A stretch of DNA of 64,000 nucleotides. Origin: Sodalis ligni. GTDB taxonomy: Bacteria > Pseudomonadota > Gammaproteobacteria > Enterobacterales > Enterobacteriaceae. Under the pieces are notes generated by a model that did no database searches, was not told where the DNA came from, and worked only from the letters and a program-made list of their open reading frames with translations. The first letter of the stretch is position 1. Every line of letters starts with the position of its first letter. The position numbers and the translations under genes were made by a program. Below are positions 54,851 to 64,000 of the stretch, piece after piece. The stretch covers positions 2,170,337-2,234,336 of the forward strand of contig NZ_CP075169.1 in NCBI RefSeq assembly GCF_016865525.2, given 5' to 3'.

Positions 54851-56362
54851 ATGTCCCTACTCTATAACATGCTCGACGGTTTCGTGGCGGCCTTATCCTT
54901 CACGAATCTGATGTGGATAGTGATCGGCGCATTATTGGGTACCCTGATCGGCATCCTGCCGGGTTTGGGCAATCCGGCGGCGACGCTGGCCATTCTGCTG
55001 CCCTTGACGTTGCGGCTGCCGCCCACCACCGGCCTTATCATGATGGCCGGTATATATCACGGTTCGAAATTTGCCGGCGCCACAACGGCGATTTTATTGA
55101 ATATCCCCACCGAGACGTCGTCGGTGGTGCTTTGCTATGACGGGCACGAGCTTGCCAAGCAGGGACGGGCCGGCGCGGCGATGGGGATGTCCGCCATTTC
55201 CGGGTTCATTGCCAGCACCATCGGCGTGATCGGCTTGACCTTTGCCGCGCCGGTAGCCGCCCGGCTGGCGGTACAGTTCGGTCCGCCGGAATTCGCCATG
55301 CTGATGATTTTCGGCCTGCTGCTGGTTATCTCCCTGGCGGGCAAATCCCCGGTAAAGGGGCTTATTTCCATGTTCTGCGGACTGCTGGTGTCCACGGTGG
55401 GGGCGGATATATTCTCCGGCGCCCAGCGGTTCACCTTCGGCAGCGTGAATTTGTATGACGGCATCGAATTTTTAGTCGTGACGTTGGGTCTGTTCGCGGT
55501 GGGCGAGGTATTAATCAATACCGGCAAAACCATGGAAAAGGCCAATCCGATGGCGGCGCCCAAACACCTGCGGGAATATTTACCCACCTGGGCCGACATT
55601 AAACAGTCGCGCCTGGCCATCACCATCGGCACCCTGGTGGGGTTTTTCATCGGCTCGCTGCCCGGCGGCGGCTCCACCATCGCCTCGTTTGTGTCCTATG
55701 CCATGGTGAAAAGCACCTCTAAACATCCGGAAAAATTCGGCACCGGCGTGATTGAAGGCGTGGCGGGTCCCGAAGCGGCCAACAATTCCGAATGCGGCGG
55801 CAGCATGATCCCGCTGCTAAGCCTGGGTTTGCCGGGCAGCGCCAGCACCACTGTGATGCTGGCCGCCCTGTTGTTATACGGCATTCAGCCCGGACCGCTG
55901 CTGTTCACCAATCACCCGGAAATCGTTTGGCCGGTTATCGCCAGTCTCTATCTGGGCACTATCGCACTGTTGGTCCTTAACTTGCCGATGATTCCGGTCT
56001 GGGTGCAGATACTGCGTATTCCCTACTGGTTGCTCTATCCCATCATTCTGCTGCTGGCGGTGGGGGGGGCCTATAGCGTAAGGGGTTCCATCTTTGATGT
56101 GTGGCTCCTGATGGGCTTTAGCGCTTTCGGTTACCTGTTCAGGCGATTGGGAGTACCGGCGGCGCCCATGCTGATGGCGTTTGTCTTGGGCCCCGAAGCG
56201 GAGCTCGCTTTCCGTCAATCCCTGATGCTTTCCAATAACAAATTGTCGATTTTTGTCGAACGGCCGATATCCGCCGGCATTCTCGGCGCCATCGTCCTGG
56301 TGGTGCTGTTCTCTGTATACAGTCGGATGAAACAGCGGAGCAAGGTCTTGTCCCCGCGCTAG
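54851..56362 (+). CDS. tctA: Tripartite tricarboxylate transporter, large membrane subunit TctA
   Basis: A 503-residue membrane protein of about twelve helices. Family signatures are IGALLGTLIGILPGLGNPAATLAILLP at the N-terminus, GIYHGSKFAGATTAILLNIP, EGVAGPEAANNSECGGSMIPLLSLGLPGS in the middle, and GPEAELAFRQSL near the end. It forms the channel of the tripartite transporter and depends on the periplasmic TctC-like protein for substrate delivery. It is 23 bases after tctB. Confidence 0.94.
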   Translation: MSLLYNMLDGFVAALSFTNLMWIVIGALLGTLIGILPGLGNPAATLAILLPLTLRLPPTTGLIMMAGIYHGSKFAGATTAILLNIPTETSSVVLCYDGHELAKQGRAGAAMGMSAISGFIASTIGVIGLTFAAPVAARLAVQFGPPEFAMLMIFGLLLVISLAGKSPVKGLISMFCGLLVSTVGADIFSGAQRFTFGSVNLYDGIEFLVVTLGLFAVGEVLINTGKTMEKANPMAAPKHLREYLPTWADIKQSRLAITIGTLVGFFIGSLPGGGSTIASFVSYAMVKSTSKHPEKFGTGVIEGVAGPEAANNSECGGSMIPLLSLGLPGSASTTVMLAALLLYGIQPGPLLFTNHPEIVWPVIASLYLGTIALLVLNLPMIPVWVQILRIPYWLLYPIILLLAVGGAYSVRGSIFDVWLLMGFSAFGYLFRRLGVPAAPMLMAFVLGPEAELAFRQSLMLSNNKLSIFVERPISAGILGAIVLVVLFSVYSRMKQRSKVLSPR

Positions 56363-56420
56363 AGCAATGGGTCGTATTAACGGGCGTCCGCAGAGCCGCC
56401 TGAATAACAGGAGAATTAAA

Positions 56421-57410
56421 ATGATGATATTACGTCGAGTTGCCTATCTTGCCGTTGCGGGTTTACTGATGACCACCCTGGCGGCGTGTAATGATGATAA
56501 TGATGCGGCTAAACCCAGCAATGTGCAGTTTGTGGTAGATACCGGCCCCGGCGGCGGCAGTGATTTGTTCGCCCGTAATATAGTGAAGATAGCCCGTCAA
56601 AACAAAATTATGGATGACAATTGGCCGGTGCTGTCGCGGCCGCAGGGCGGCGGATTAGGGGCCATGAATTTCATGGGGGAAAAGAAAGGGCAGCCCAACT
56701 TCATTGCGGCCTTTACCTCAAAATGGATTTCCAGCGGTTATACCGAACCTAACGCTACCACCACCGTCAAGGATTTGACCGTTATCGCCCTGCTGGCGGA
56801 TGAGCAGCAAATCGTGGCGGTGCCGGCCAATTCACCCTATCACACCTTCAAGGAATTCCTTGATGGGGCCAAACAAAACCCCGGCCAACTGGTACAGGTG
56901 GGGGGAGCCTACCAATCCGTGGACAACCTCGCCGCGCTGCAGATTGAGAAGAATACCGGCACCAGCTGGAAATATCTCTCCTTTGCCGACGGCGGTCCGC
57001 GTATCACCGCCTTGCTGCGGGGCGACGCGCAGATCATGATCGGCGCGCAAACCGATTTCTCCGAACAGGTGGCGGCGGGCCAGATGCGCCTGATCGGCGT
57101 ATTGGGCGACGCGCGCAGCAAGCAGTATCCGGACGTGCCGACATTGGCCGAGCAGGGCATTCCCACCCAGGGCATTCCCGATCAATTGCAATTTCGCGGT
57201 ATCGCGGGACCGGCAAACATGAAACCGGAAACCGTGGCCTATTACCGGGATATCTTCGCCAAACTGGTGAAGACCCCCGACTGGGATAAGTACATGCAAG
57301 AGGAAGGCGATAGGACGCTGTTTGTGACCGGCGATGATTTAAACAAGACGTTAGACCAATACAGCCAGGACATTCAACAATTGATCAAGCTGCTCAAGGG
57401 GAATAAATGA
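56421..57410 (+). CDS. tctC: Tripartite tricarboxylate transporter binding protein (TctC/Bug), lipoprotein
   Basis: A 329-residue periplasmic binding protein started at ATG 56421 (AGGAG upstream). A lipobox LAAC puts the lipid-bearing cysteine at residue 23, which is unusual for Bug proteins that are mostly soluble. The mature part has DTGPGGGSDLFARNI, GGAYQSVDNLAAL and PDVPTLAEQGIP, typical of the family. It selects the carboxylate imported by TctAB. The gene is last of tctBAC and is followed within two bases by a MmgE/PrpD gene. Confidence 0.9.
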   Translation: MMILRRVAYLAVAGLLMTTLAACNDDNDAAKPSNVQFVVDTGPGGGSDLFARNIVKIARQNKIMDDNWPVLSRPQGGGLGAMNFMGEKKGQPNFIAAFTSKWISSGYTEPNATTTVKDLTVIALLADEQQIVAVPANSPYHTFKEFLDGAKQNPGQLVQVGGAYQSVDNLAALQIEKNTGTSWKYLSFADGGPRITALLRGDAQIMIGAQTDFSEQVAAGQMRLIGVLGDARSKQYPDVPTLAEQGIPTQGIPDQLQFRGIAGPANMKPETVAYYRDIFAKLVKTPDWDKYMQEEGDRTLFVTGDDLNKTLDQYSQDIQQLIKLLKGNK

Positions 57411-57411
57411 T

Positions 57412-58791
57412 ATGTCTGTTGATATGACTGAAGTATCGCGGCCAGTCACCAAAACGCGTCAACTGGGTATATTTGCGGCTTCGCTCAGCTTTTCCGCTCT
57501 GCCGCCGGAAGTCATTCATTATGCCAAACGCGCCTTTGTGGATTGGAGCGCCGCGGCAATTGCCGGCGCGGGAGAGCCGGGAGCGCGCAAGCTCCAGAAA
57601 GTCATCTCGGCCCTTGGGCAGGGCGGACCGGCGAATATTATTGGTACGTTATTGACCGCCAATGCGCCTTATGCCGCGCTGTGCAATGCCTATGCCTCTC
57701 ATTTGCTGGACTATGACGATGTGTTCAATCCCATCGAAACCACCATTCACCTGAGCTCAGGCGTCTGGCCGGCGGTGGTGGCCATCGCGCAACTGCGCGG
57801 GCTGAGCGGCCAGGACATGATCACCGCCTATGTCGCCGGTTTTGAAACCGGCGCGCGGGTGGCGAAGGCGGCGGGACCGAGCCATTATCAAAGCGCCTGG
57901 CATGTAACCGGCACCATGGGCCACGTTGCGGCGGCGGCGGCGGCGGCCAACGCCCTTAAGCTCTCACCGGAAGCCGCCACCCATGCCCTGGGCTGCAGCG
58001 CCACCCAGGCCGCCGGCGTGCGCGAAATCTACGGCAGCGATTCCAAAGCGCTGCACCCGGCAAAAGCGGCGATGGACGGCGTCATGTCGGCGCTTTTGGC
58101 CGAAGCGGGATTCACCTCCACGGATACCGCTATCGAAGGCCAGCGCGGATTGCTGCAGGCGGTGAGCAAAGACCCCGACAACGAGATGCTGGTGGCGGGG
58201 CTTAACAGCCAGTGGCAGTTGCCGAATAACGGCCACAAGCTGTATCCCACGGCGTCGCTGACCCATGCGCCCATTGAGGCGGGAATTGCGGCGTCGAAAG
58301 ATCTGGCGACCAAAGGGGACATTGTCGGCATTGAACTGCACCTGCATCCTTTCTCCTCCGCGGTGACGGCGCTGGTGCATCCGGCCACCGGGCCGGAAGC
58401 CCGTTTCAGCACCCCCCATTGCGTGGCGGTGGCCCTGGCGCATCATGGCCTGGGATTGGGAGATTTCGACGATGCCACGCTGCGGGATCCTTTTATCACC
58501 CATTTGCGTTCCCTGGTGCGTATCGTCTCAGAGCCCACCATGGATAAGCGCGGCTGCAAGCTGGTCATTCACTGGGCCGACGGCACGAGTTCCGATTATG
58601 AAGTGCAGCGTAACCGGGGAACGCCGGACGCACCGCTGCTTGATCAGGACTTGACGGACAAACTTGCCACGGCGGCGGGCAGCCTGATGGACCCGGCGAG
58701 TGCGCTGGCATTGGTTGAACAATGCTGGACCCTGGAAGGGGTAAAGGACATCAACCAGATTATGCAAAAAATGACCGGCAAGTTGAAATAA
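57412..58791 (+). CDS. MmgE/PrpD family protein
   Basis: A 459-residue protein of the 2-methylcitrate dehydratase / cis-aconitate decarboxylase family. It has FVDWSAAAIAGAGEP, NAYASHLLDYDDVF near residues 97-110, and HVTGTMGHVAAAAAAA plus KALHPAKAAMDG in the middle. These enzymes dehydrate or decarboxylate tricarboxylates. Its start is one base past tctC, so the imported carboxylate is probably its substrate or a precursor. Which acid is not clear; PrpB/PrpC partners are absent. Confidence 0.9.
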   Translation: MSVDMTEVSRPVTKTRQLGIFAASLSFSALPPEVIHYAKRAFVDWSAAAIAGAGEPGARKLQKVISALGQGGPANIIGTLLTANAPYAALCNAYASHLLDYDDVFNPIETTIHLSSGVWPAVVAIAQLRGLSGQDMITAYVAGFETGARVAKAAGPSHYQSAWHVTGTMGHVAAAAAAANALKLSPEAATHALGCSATQAAGVREIYGSDSKALHPAKAAMDGVMSALLAEAGFTSTDTAIEGQRGLLQAVSKDPDNEMLVAGLNSQWQLPNNGHKLYPTASLTHAPIEAGIAASKDLATKGDIVGIELHLHPFSSAVTALVHPATGPEARFSTPHCVAVALAHHGLGLGDFDDATLRDPFITHLRSLVRIVSEPTMDKRGCKLVIHWADGTSSDYEVQRNRGTPDAPLLDQDLTDKLATAAGSLMDPASALALVEQCWTLEGVKDINQIMQKMTGKLK

Positions 58792-58835
58792 GGTTTTCGA
58801 AATAATATTTGCCGCATTCGCGGGATAAACGTCCA

Positions 58836-58855
58836 ACCGGCATTGTTATGCCGGT
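58836..58855. terminator. Hairpin after the MmgE/PrpD gene
   Basis: ACCGGCAT and ATGCCGGT form a perfect 8-bp stem with loop TGTT, 45 bases past the stop and about 90 bp before the porin. There is no T-run. Confidence 0.45.
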
Positions 58856-58943
58856 ATGGGTGCCAATGGCATAAGTGAAATATTAATCCGACACGTATTC
58901 GGCAGGGGTAGATGTATACATAAAACAGTTGAGGGCAATTATA

Positions 58944-60056
58944 ATGATGAAGCGCAATATTCTTGCAATGTTCATTCCGGCTCTGTTAACCGCGGGTGCA
59001 GCTTATGGGGCGGAAATCTATAATAAAGACGGCAACAAATTGGATCTGTATGGCAAAATCGACGCCATGCACTACTTCTCCAGCGCCAGCGACGGCGGTT
59101 TTGCCGGCGATGGCGATCAAACCTATGTCCGCACCGGCTTCAAGGGCGAAACCAAGATTAACGACCAACTCACCGGCTACGGCCAGTGGATTTACGAGTT
59201 CGCCGGCAATGATACCGAAAGCGGCCCGGATCACGTTGACGGCGACCATACCCGCGTGGGCTTCGCCGGGTTGAAATTCGCCAATTACGGTTCTGTGGAT
59301 TACGGCCGTAACTGGGGCGTGGTATACGACTCTCTTGGCTGGACCGATATGTTGCCGGAGTTCGGCGGCGATACCGCCTATACCGATAACTTCATGGCCG
59401 CCCGCTCCACCGGTCTGGCCACCTATCGCAACACCGATTTCTTCGGCTTGGTTAAAGGCGTTGACTTTGCGGTGCAATATCAAGGCAAAAATGACCGTTC
59501 CGACGACCCGAAACGCTCCAATGGCGATGGCTACGGCGGTTCAATCTCGTACGTTTCACCTATTGGCGTGGGTATCGTAGGGGCGTATGCGTCATCCGAT
59601 CGCACCGATGCCCAGAATGCCAGTGATTACGGCCGGGGCGACCGGGCGGAGGTGTGGTCGACCTCGCTGAAATACGATGCCAACAACATCTATCTGGCGG
59701 CTACCTATGCTGAAACCCACAATGCAACCTGGTTGTCGAATAATCTGCAAACCAACGCCGCCGGCGATAACCTATCCGGTTTCGCCAACAAAACCCAGGA
59801 TACCCTGATTGTGGCCCAGTACCAGTTCGATTGGGGTCTGCGTCCGTCCATTGCTTACGGCCAGTCCAAAGCGAAAGATGTGGAAGGCATCGGCGATGCC
59901 GACCTGTTCAAATATTATGAACTCGGCGCGACGTACTTCTTCAACAAAAACCTCTCCACCTATGTTGACTACATCATCAATGTGCTCAATAAAGACAACC
60001 CGCTGGGCTATTCCTCGGGCGACACCGTAGCTGTTGCCCTGGTGTATCAGTTCTGA
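58944..60056 (+). CDS. Trimeric outer-membrane porin (OmpC/OmpF family)
   Basis: A 370-residue porin started at ATG 58944 (GAGGG upstream). The signal peptide ends at AYG-AEIYNK, giving the standard mature start [16 protein letters not shown]. The constriction-loop motif PEFGGD is at residues 138-143, and the protein ends in the C-terminal phenylalanine (VYQF) needed for outer-membrane assembly. It forms a general diffusion pore. Its location between the carboxylate transporter unit and hydantoinase genes suggests local recruitment to the same uptake route, but it may be a general porin. Confidence 0.95.
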   Translation: MMKRNILAMFIPALLTAGAAYGAEIYNKDGNKLDLYGKIDAMHYFSSASDGGFAGDGDQTYVRTGFKGETKINDQLTGYGQWIYEFAGNDTESGPDHVDGDHTRVGFAGLKFANYGSVDYGRNWGVVYDSLGWTDMLPEFGGDTAYTDNFMAARSTGLATYRNTDFFGLVKGVDFAVQYQGKNDRSDDPKRSNGDGYGGSISYVSPIGVGIVGAYASSDRTDAQNASDYGRGDRAEVWSTSLKYDANNIYLAATYAETHNATWLSNNLQTNAAGDNLSGFANKTQDTLIVAQYQFDWGLRPSIAYGQSKAKDVEGIGDADLFKYYELGATYFFNKNLSTYVDYIINVLNKDNPLGYSSGDTVAVALVYQF

Positions 60057-60064
60057 CATCTATT

Positions 60065-60095
60065 CTCTATAGTCGCTGTTGCAGCGACTATAGAG
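60065..60095. terminator. Strong hairpin between convergent porin and hyuA genes
   Basis: CTCTATAGTCGCTG (60065-60078) and CAGCGACTATAGAG (60082-60095) are perfect complements with a three-base loop TTG. A 14-bp stem nine bases after the porin stop codon and 17 bases from the hyuA stop is a good bidirectional terminator. Confidence 0.7.
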
Positions 60096-60112
60096 GCAGA
60101 GGCCAATGATGA

Positions 60113-62215
60113 TTATGCTTTCGATGAGACGATATCGATGAAAATAGTGCCGAATTCATCCACTCTCACCCGACCGGAAGGGCCGACGACAATCGTACAT
60201 TCCCGCTCCTCGATAATTGCCGGGCCGTCGAACGACAAGCCTGCCCCCAGCGCGTAGCGATCGTAGATGGGCGTCTGGATAAAGTCCTTCAGTTCCGGGA
60301 AATAGACCCGGCGCGCGCCTTTCTCTCTTTGCGTATTCCGGGGGGCATGCAGTTTGGGCAGGCGAATATCGGGATCATGGCCGCTCACCGTAGCGCGGCA
60401 AGTGATCAACTGCACCGCCAGGTGCCGGTGTTCATGGCCGAACTTTTCCCGATGGGTGGTATAAAACAGCTCGCAAATGCCACGGTAATCCCCAGCCTTT
60501 ACCAATTCCTCCGGGATATCCAAGGTCATCTCATGGCCTTGGCCCTTGTGACGCAAATCCAGCTGATACTGGACTTTTATCTCCTCGGGTTGCGCACTCA
60601 GCTTGACCCCGGCCAGCAGCGCCGTGCCTTCCGTTACCATTTCCTCGAACAAGGCGGCGATATGCGGCCAGGTTTGCCCGTTTACCTCTACCACCAGCGA
60701 GCGCGCATAATCAAAGGAGATGCCGGAGGTCACCAGTCCCATGGCCGATGCTGCGCCCGCGCCGTTCGGCACGATAATGCCTTTCATGCCCGCCGAGCGC
60801 GCCAACTCGTAGGCGTGAGCCGGACCGGCGCCGCCGAAGGCAAACAGATAGAACTTTCTCGGGTCGTCCCCCCGTTCGGCAATGTGCACTTTCATCGCGG
60901 ATATCATGCTTTGGTTAACAATTTCATAAATGCCGGCGGCGGCTTTCTCCACGGAGATAGCCAGGGGATCGGCGATATTTTCCTTTATGGCGCTCCTGGC
61001 GGCCTGCTCATCCAGCGTCATGGCGCCGCCGAGGAAATAGCCGGGATTAAGATAACCCAGCACCAGGTTACTGTCGGTCACCGTGGGCAACCGGCCGCCC
61101 TGCCCGTAACAGGCGGGCCCGGGCTGGGCGCTGGCGCTGCGCGGTCCCACTTTAAGCAGGCCCATTTTATCCATGGCGGCGATGCTGCCGCCGCCGGCGC
61201 CGATTTCAATCAGTTCGATAATCGGCATTTTCACCGGCAGGCCGCTGCCTTTCTTGAACCGGGCCACGCGGCCGAATTCGAAGGTGCCCGACTTGGCCGC
61301 TTCGTAGTCCTTGACCAATCCCACCTTGGCGGTGGTCCCGCCCATATCGAAGGTCACCAGGCTCGGGATGCCCATCTGCCTGGCGTAGAAAATCGCCGCC
61401 AGCACCCCGGCCGCCGGCCCGGATTCCAGCATGCGGATGGGGTATTCCTTGGCGACGTCCACGCCGGTCACCCCGCCGGCGGACAGCATCATATAGAGCT
61501 TGTTGCGATAACCGACGTCGGCCAGGGTCTGGGACACCAGGTCCAGATAGTTGGCGGTAATGGGTTTGGCATAGGCGTTGGCCGCGGTGGTGCTGGTGCG
61601 TTCGTATTCGCGGATTTCCGGCGCCACGGACGAAGACGTGCTGATGGCGATACCCGGCAGTTCCCGCGCCAGTATGGCGGCCGCCTGCCGTTCATGGGCG
61701 GGATTACGGTAGGCGTGCATAAAGGCAATGGCCACCGAACGGACCTCCAGGGCGGCCAACTGCCGGGCCAGGGCCACTACCTGCGCTTCATCCACCGGAG
61801 TGAGAACCTCTCCGTCGCTGGTGATGCGCTCGTCTATTTCGAAGCGCAGATTCCGCGGGATAAGCGGCGCGGGTTTAACCATAAACAGATCATACAGGTC
61901 ATAGCGGACTTCGCTGCCCATCTCCAGGGTATCGCGAAAGCCTTTGGTGGCCACCAGGGCGGTTTTCAGGCCGCGCCGCTCAATCAGGGCGTTGGTGATA
62001 AGGGTCGTGGCGTGAATGGCCACTTCAACGGATGCGCCGTCGAGGCCGCTTTTCCTGAACAGCCAATCAAGACCCTTGTTGACGCCCCGCGCCGGGTCGT
62101 CCGGGGTGGTCAGGCACTTCTCCAGTAACATTTCTCCGGTGGTTTCGTTGGTCAGGACGAAATCGGTAAAGGTGCCGCCGATATCAAAACCGAGGCGATA
62201 TTTGGCTGTCATCAT
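60113..62215 (-). CDS. hyuA: Hydantoinase/oxoprolinase, subunit A
   Basis: A 700-residue protein with the N-terminal actin-like ATP-binding start GFDIGGTFTDFVLT (9-22) and later GGGSIAAMDKMGLLKVGP, then FAFGGAGPAHAYELA, all hallmarks of the HyuA/AcxA/oxoprolinase family. These enzymes hydrolyse hydantoins or 5-oxoproline, or carboxylate ketones, with ATP. Subunit B follows upstream on the same strand, split from this gene by an inverted-repeat element at 62242. A specific substrate is not deducible. Confidence 0.92.
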   Translation of the reverse strand: MMTAKYRLGFDIGGTFTDFVLTNETTGEMLLEKCLTTPDDPARGVNKGLDWLFRKSGLDGASVEVAIHATTLITNALIERRGLKTALVATKGFRDTLEMGSEVRYDLYDLFMVKPAPLIPRNLRFEIDERITSDGEVLTPVDEAQVVALARQLAALEVRSVAIAFMHAYRNPAHERQAAAILARELPGIAISTSSSVAPEIREYERTSTTAANAYAKPITANYLDLVSQTLADVGYRNKLYMMLSAGGVTGVDVAKEYPIRMLESGPAAGVLAAIFYARQMGIPSLVTFDMGGTTAKVGLVKDYEAAKSGTFEFGRVARFKKGSGLPVKMPIIELIEIGAGGGSIAAMDKMGLLKVGPRSASAQPGPACYGQGGRLPTVTDSNLVLGYLNPGYFLGGAMTLDEQAARSAIKENIADPLAISVEKAAAGIYEIVNQSMISAMKVHIAERGDDPRKFYLFAFGGAGPAHAYELARSAGMKGIIVPNGAGAASAMGLVTSGISFDYARSLVVEVNGQTWPHIAALFEEMVTEGTALLAGVKLSAQPEEIKVQYQLDLRHKGQGHEMTLDIPEELVKAGDYRGICELFYTTHREKFGHEHRHLAVQLITCRATVSGHDPDIRLPKLHAPRNTQREKGARRVYFPELKDFIQTPIYDRYALGAGLSFDGPAIIEERECTIVVGPSGRVRVDEFGTIFIDIVSSKA

Positions 62216-62241
62216 GTTGTCCCATATTATCTAATACGAAT

Positions 62242-62348
62242 GGTATACCCGTCATACTTCAAGTTGCAGTCGCTGTTCAAATCTGTTCCAGACAGATTTA
62301 TCGCTGCGTCGCCGCCTTCCTGCAACTCGAATTATTTAGGGTATATCC
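62242..62348. repeat. MITE-like inverted-repeat element inside the hyu operon
   Basis: The left end GGTATACCCGTCATACTT... and the right end ...AATTATTTAGGGTATATCC are imperfect inverted repeats sharing the TTGCAG/CTGCAA core, with an internal AAATCTG/CAGATTT stem. The nearly palindromic 107-bp element resembles the short repeats known in Yersinia, Serratia and Photorhabdus intergenic regions (from memory). It separates hyuB and hyuA by 157 bp in all. It has no coding content. Confidence 0.7.
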
Positions 62349-62372
62349 TCATAACCATTAACGGAGACCGGA

Positions 62373-64000
62373 TTATTTTCCGGCGTAACCATATATGTCG
62401 CCGGCGGCCCGACGGCTCACCAGACCCAGCTCGATGTCGGTTTCCACCAGGGCGCGGTCGCGCTCAAGAGGATTGCCGATGCCGCCGCCGCCGGGCAGGT
62501 GCAGGGTCAGCATCTGGCCGGGCTGCAGGGCGAAGGGGTCCGGCTCGATAGGCCGGCCGTCAAGGAGCACCGCGCCTAATCCCCCCGGATGTCCTTGCAG
62601 CAATCCGTCCGAGGGATAGCGGGTATGGTCGGGCCGCACGGCGACATGCACCGGCTTATCGGATTTGGTTTCGATGCGCATAATGGAGCCCAGGCCGCCG
62701 CGATATTTGCCGGGACCGCCGGAATCCGGATGGTAAGCGCGCTCGCGGATCAATACCGGGCCGTTGGCTTCGATGATTTCCATCGGCGTTACCATCGAGC
62801 AGCCGGGAAAGGCGATGGTGGAATGCCCGTCCATGCCAATGGACGCGCCTTCGCCGCCGTTGGGCAGCATATGCACCACGAACGGCGCCCCTTCATCGTC
62901 CTGGCACATAAAGCGGATAAACCAGAAAGAACCGCTGGTGGCCTGCACGGCGTTCGGGATGACCTTGGCCAGGGCGTTGTAAATGGCGGTATGGGTATGG
63001 AAACTGGTGCGCGACCGGGCCTGCACCGCGGCGGGACGCTGGGCATTAAGAATAGAGCCCGGCGGCGCATAGCTGGTGATGGGGACGAACAGGCCCTCGT
63101 TATTGGGCAATTCCGGACAGAGGCTGCATTTCAGCGCCAGCAGCGAGTGGGCATGGGTGGCATTCATCACCACGTTGACGGCGGTGTCCGGGTTCTGCGG
63201 ACTGGTGCCGGTATAATCCAGATGCAGGGTATCGCCGGCGACGGTAATCTTGAGCACAATGTTCGTCGGGCTGGTGACCCCGTCGCACAGCGCCTTGCCG
63301 AGGTATTCGCCGTCGGGGATGGCGGCGATGGCATCGCGCATCGCGTTGGCGGAGCGGCGCAAAATGAAATCCGCCACCGCATCCATTTTCTCCCTGCCGT
63401 ACTCCTCCAGCATGGCGTTATAGCGTTCGGCGCCGATGCGCGCCGCGCCGACAATGGCCCCGACGTCCCCCAGCACCAGCTTGGGATAGCGCACGTTCGC
63501 TTCAATGATGCGAATCAGCTGCACGTTGGGCGCGCCGGCTTCATAGAGTTTACTGGGGGGGATTTGCAGCCCCTCTTCATACAGATCCCGCGCTTTTAAT
63601 TCGTCATGGCTGCCGCCGATATCGGAAATATGCGCGGCGGAAGCGATAAAGCCGACGATGCCGCCCCGATGGAAAATCGGCATGACAATATAAAAATCCG
63701 GCAGATGGCCATGGCAAAGCCAGGGATCGTTGGTGATGAGGATATCCCCTTCCTGCAAGGTCTCCGGCGGAAAGATGTCCAGCATCGAACGGGTGGCCGA
63801 CGGCAACGAGCAGGTGAACGCGGGCACGCATATCTGGGATTGGGCGATGGAGCGCGCCTGACTGTCCAATAAAATCACCGCGTAATCACGGGATTCACTG
63901 ACAATGGTGGAAAAGGCGGTCCGCAGCAAAATGGCGTCCACCTCGTCCATCATGGCAATCAGGCGGTCCCATTGGATTTGCAGGCCGAAGGCATCTTCTT
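62373..64000 (-). CDS. hyuB: Hydantoinase/oxoprolinase, subunit B (5' end cut by window edge)
   Basis: At least 540 residues read from the right edge; an ATG at 63953 is internal since the frame continues upstream as DAFGLQIQWDRLIA, a typical family start. Motifs are SSxAHxxDIGG-like FIASAAHISDIGGS, DPWLCHGHLPD, and a C-terminal GGGGIGNPLERD. It pairs with HyuA. The N-terminus lies outside the window. Confidence 0.92.
   Translation of the reverse strand, partial: EDAFGLQIQWDRLIAMMDEVDAILLRTAFSTIVSESRDYAVILLDSQARSIAQSQICVPAFTCSLPSATRSMLDIFPPETLQEGDILITNDPWLCHGHLPDFYIVMPIFHRGGIVGFIASAAHISDIGGSHDELKARDLYEEGLQIPPSKLYEAGAPNVQLIRIIEANVRYPKLVLGDVGAIVGAARIGAERYNAMLEEYGREKMDAVADFILRRSANAMRDAIAAIPDGEYLGKALCDGVTSPTNIVLKITVAGDTLHLDYTGTSPQNPDTAVNVVMNATHAHSLLALKCSLCPELPNNEGLFVPITSYAPPGSILNAQRPAAVQARSRTSFHTHTAIYNALAKVIPNAVQATSGSFWFIRFMCQDDEGAPFVVHMLPNGGEGASIGMDGHSTIAFPGCSMVTPMEIIEANGPVLIRERAYHPDSGGPGKYRGGLGSIMRIETKSDKPVHVAVRPDHTRYPSDGLLQGHPGGLGAVLLDGRPIEPDPFALQPGQMLTLHLPGGGGIGNPLERDRALVETDIELGLVSRRAAGDIYGYAGK

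Noticed and set aside
60329..62128. 599-codon open frame on the plus strand opposite hyuA
   Set aside because: It is antisense to a well-conserved enzyme gene; the translation is His/Gly/Gln-rich and arises from high GC content.

Overview
The window looks like a chromosomal accessory region of a GC-rich member of the Enterobacterales, possibly of the Sodalis / Pectobacteriaceae type. This rests on close resemblance (judged from memory, no search run) of several products to Escherichia coli or Salmonella proteins: AMP nucleosidase, the talA-tktB pair, RspB with an RspR-type regulator, NrfC/NrfD, an OmpC-type porin with the PEFGGD loop, and a PipB-type pentapeptide protein. No rRNA, tRNA, CRISPR array, integrase or complete insertion sequence was found. 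The genus is an inference.

Layout. 1-6.2 kb: an MFS transporter (cut by the left edge) faces a tetronate-type operon (FAD oxidase, PdxA2, DUF1537 kinase, SDR, 3-hydroxyisobutyrate-dehydrogenase-like enzyme). 6.5-6.9 kb: an AT-rich orphan gene. 7.4-13.7 kb: three overlapping or near-abutting SPFH (HflK/HflC-like) membrane proteins followed by a P1B-type metal ATPase with a histidine-rich N-terminus. 13.8-23.5 kb: a DUF2461 gene, then a divergent sugar block (RpiB-like isomerase, transaldolase, transketolase on one side; SDR, DhaK, DhaL, SorC regulator on the other) that fits four-carbon polyol catabolism feeding erythrose 4-phosphate into the pentose phosphate pathway. 23.6-24.0 kb: a 107-bp tandem hairpin repeat. 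24-27.2 kb: rspB, an MFS transporter and an RspR-type regulator. 27.4-31.2 kb: amn, a PipB/PipB2-like putative type III effector and a chromosomal Qnr-like pentapeptide protein. 31.3-34.9 kb: a broken Old Yellow Enzyme gene with ArsR regulator, a PEP-mutase-family enzyme and a LysR regulator.

35.3-42.6 kb is an operon for beta-diketone or beta-keto acid breakdown: a 6-oxocamphor-hydrolase-like crotonase, a BKACE enzyme, two thiolases, a two-subunit CoA transferase and an MFS carrier. 42.8-51.3 kb looks like an anaerobic or redox module: a canonical sigma-54 promoter drives a periplasmic flavoprotein reductase with NrfC/NrfD-like partners, followed by an HsrA-like exporter, an OprB-type porin and, convergently, a sigma-54-dependent activator preceded by a near-ideal CRP site. 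51.5-64 kb holds a split chromate transporter, a VOC protein, an IclR regulator, a tripartite tricarboxylate transporter (TctBAC), a MmgE/PrpD enzyme, an OmpC-type porin and hydantoinase/oxoprolinase subunits, the last running off the right edge.

The most pervasive oddity is frameshifts: at least nine catabolic or regulatory genes carry single- or double-base indels, mostly in short homopolymers (pdxA2, dhaK, OYE, BKACE, CoA transferase A, second thiolase, flavoprotein, HsrA-like exporter, sigma-54 activator). Either the genome is in early gene decay or the assembly carries homopolymer errors; the sequence alone cannot settle which.
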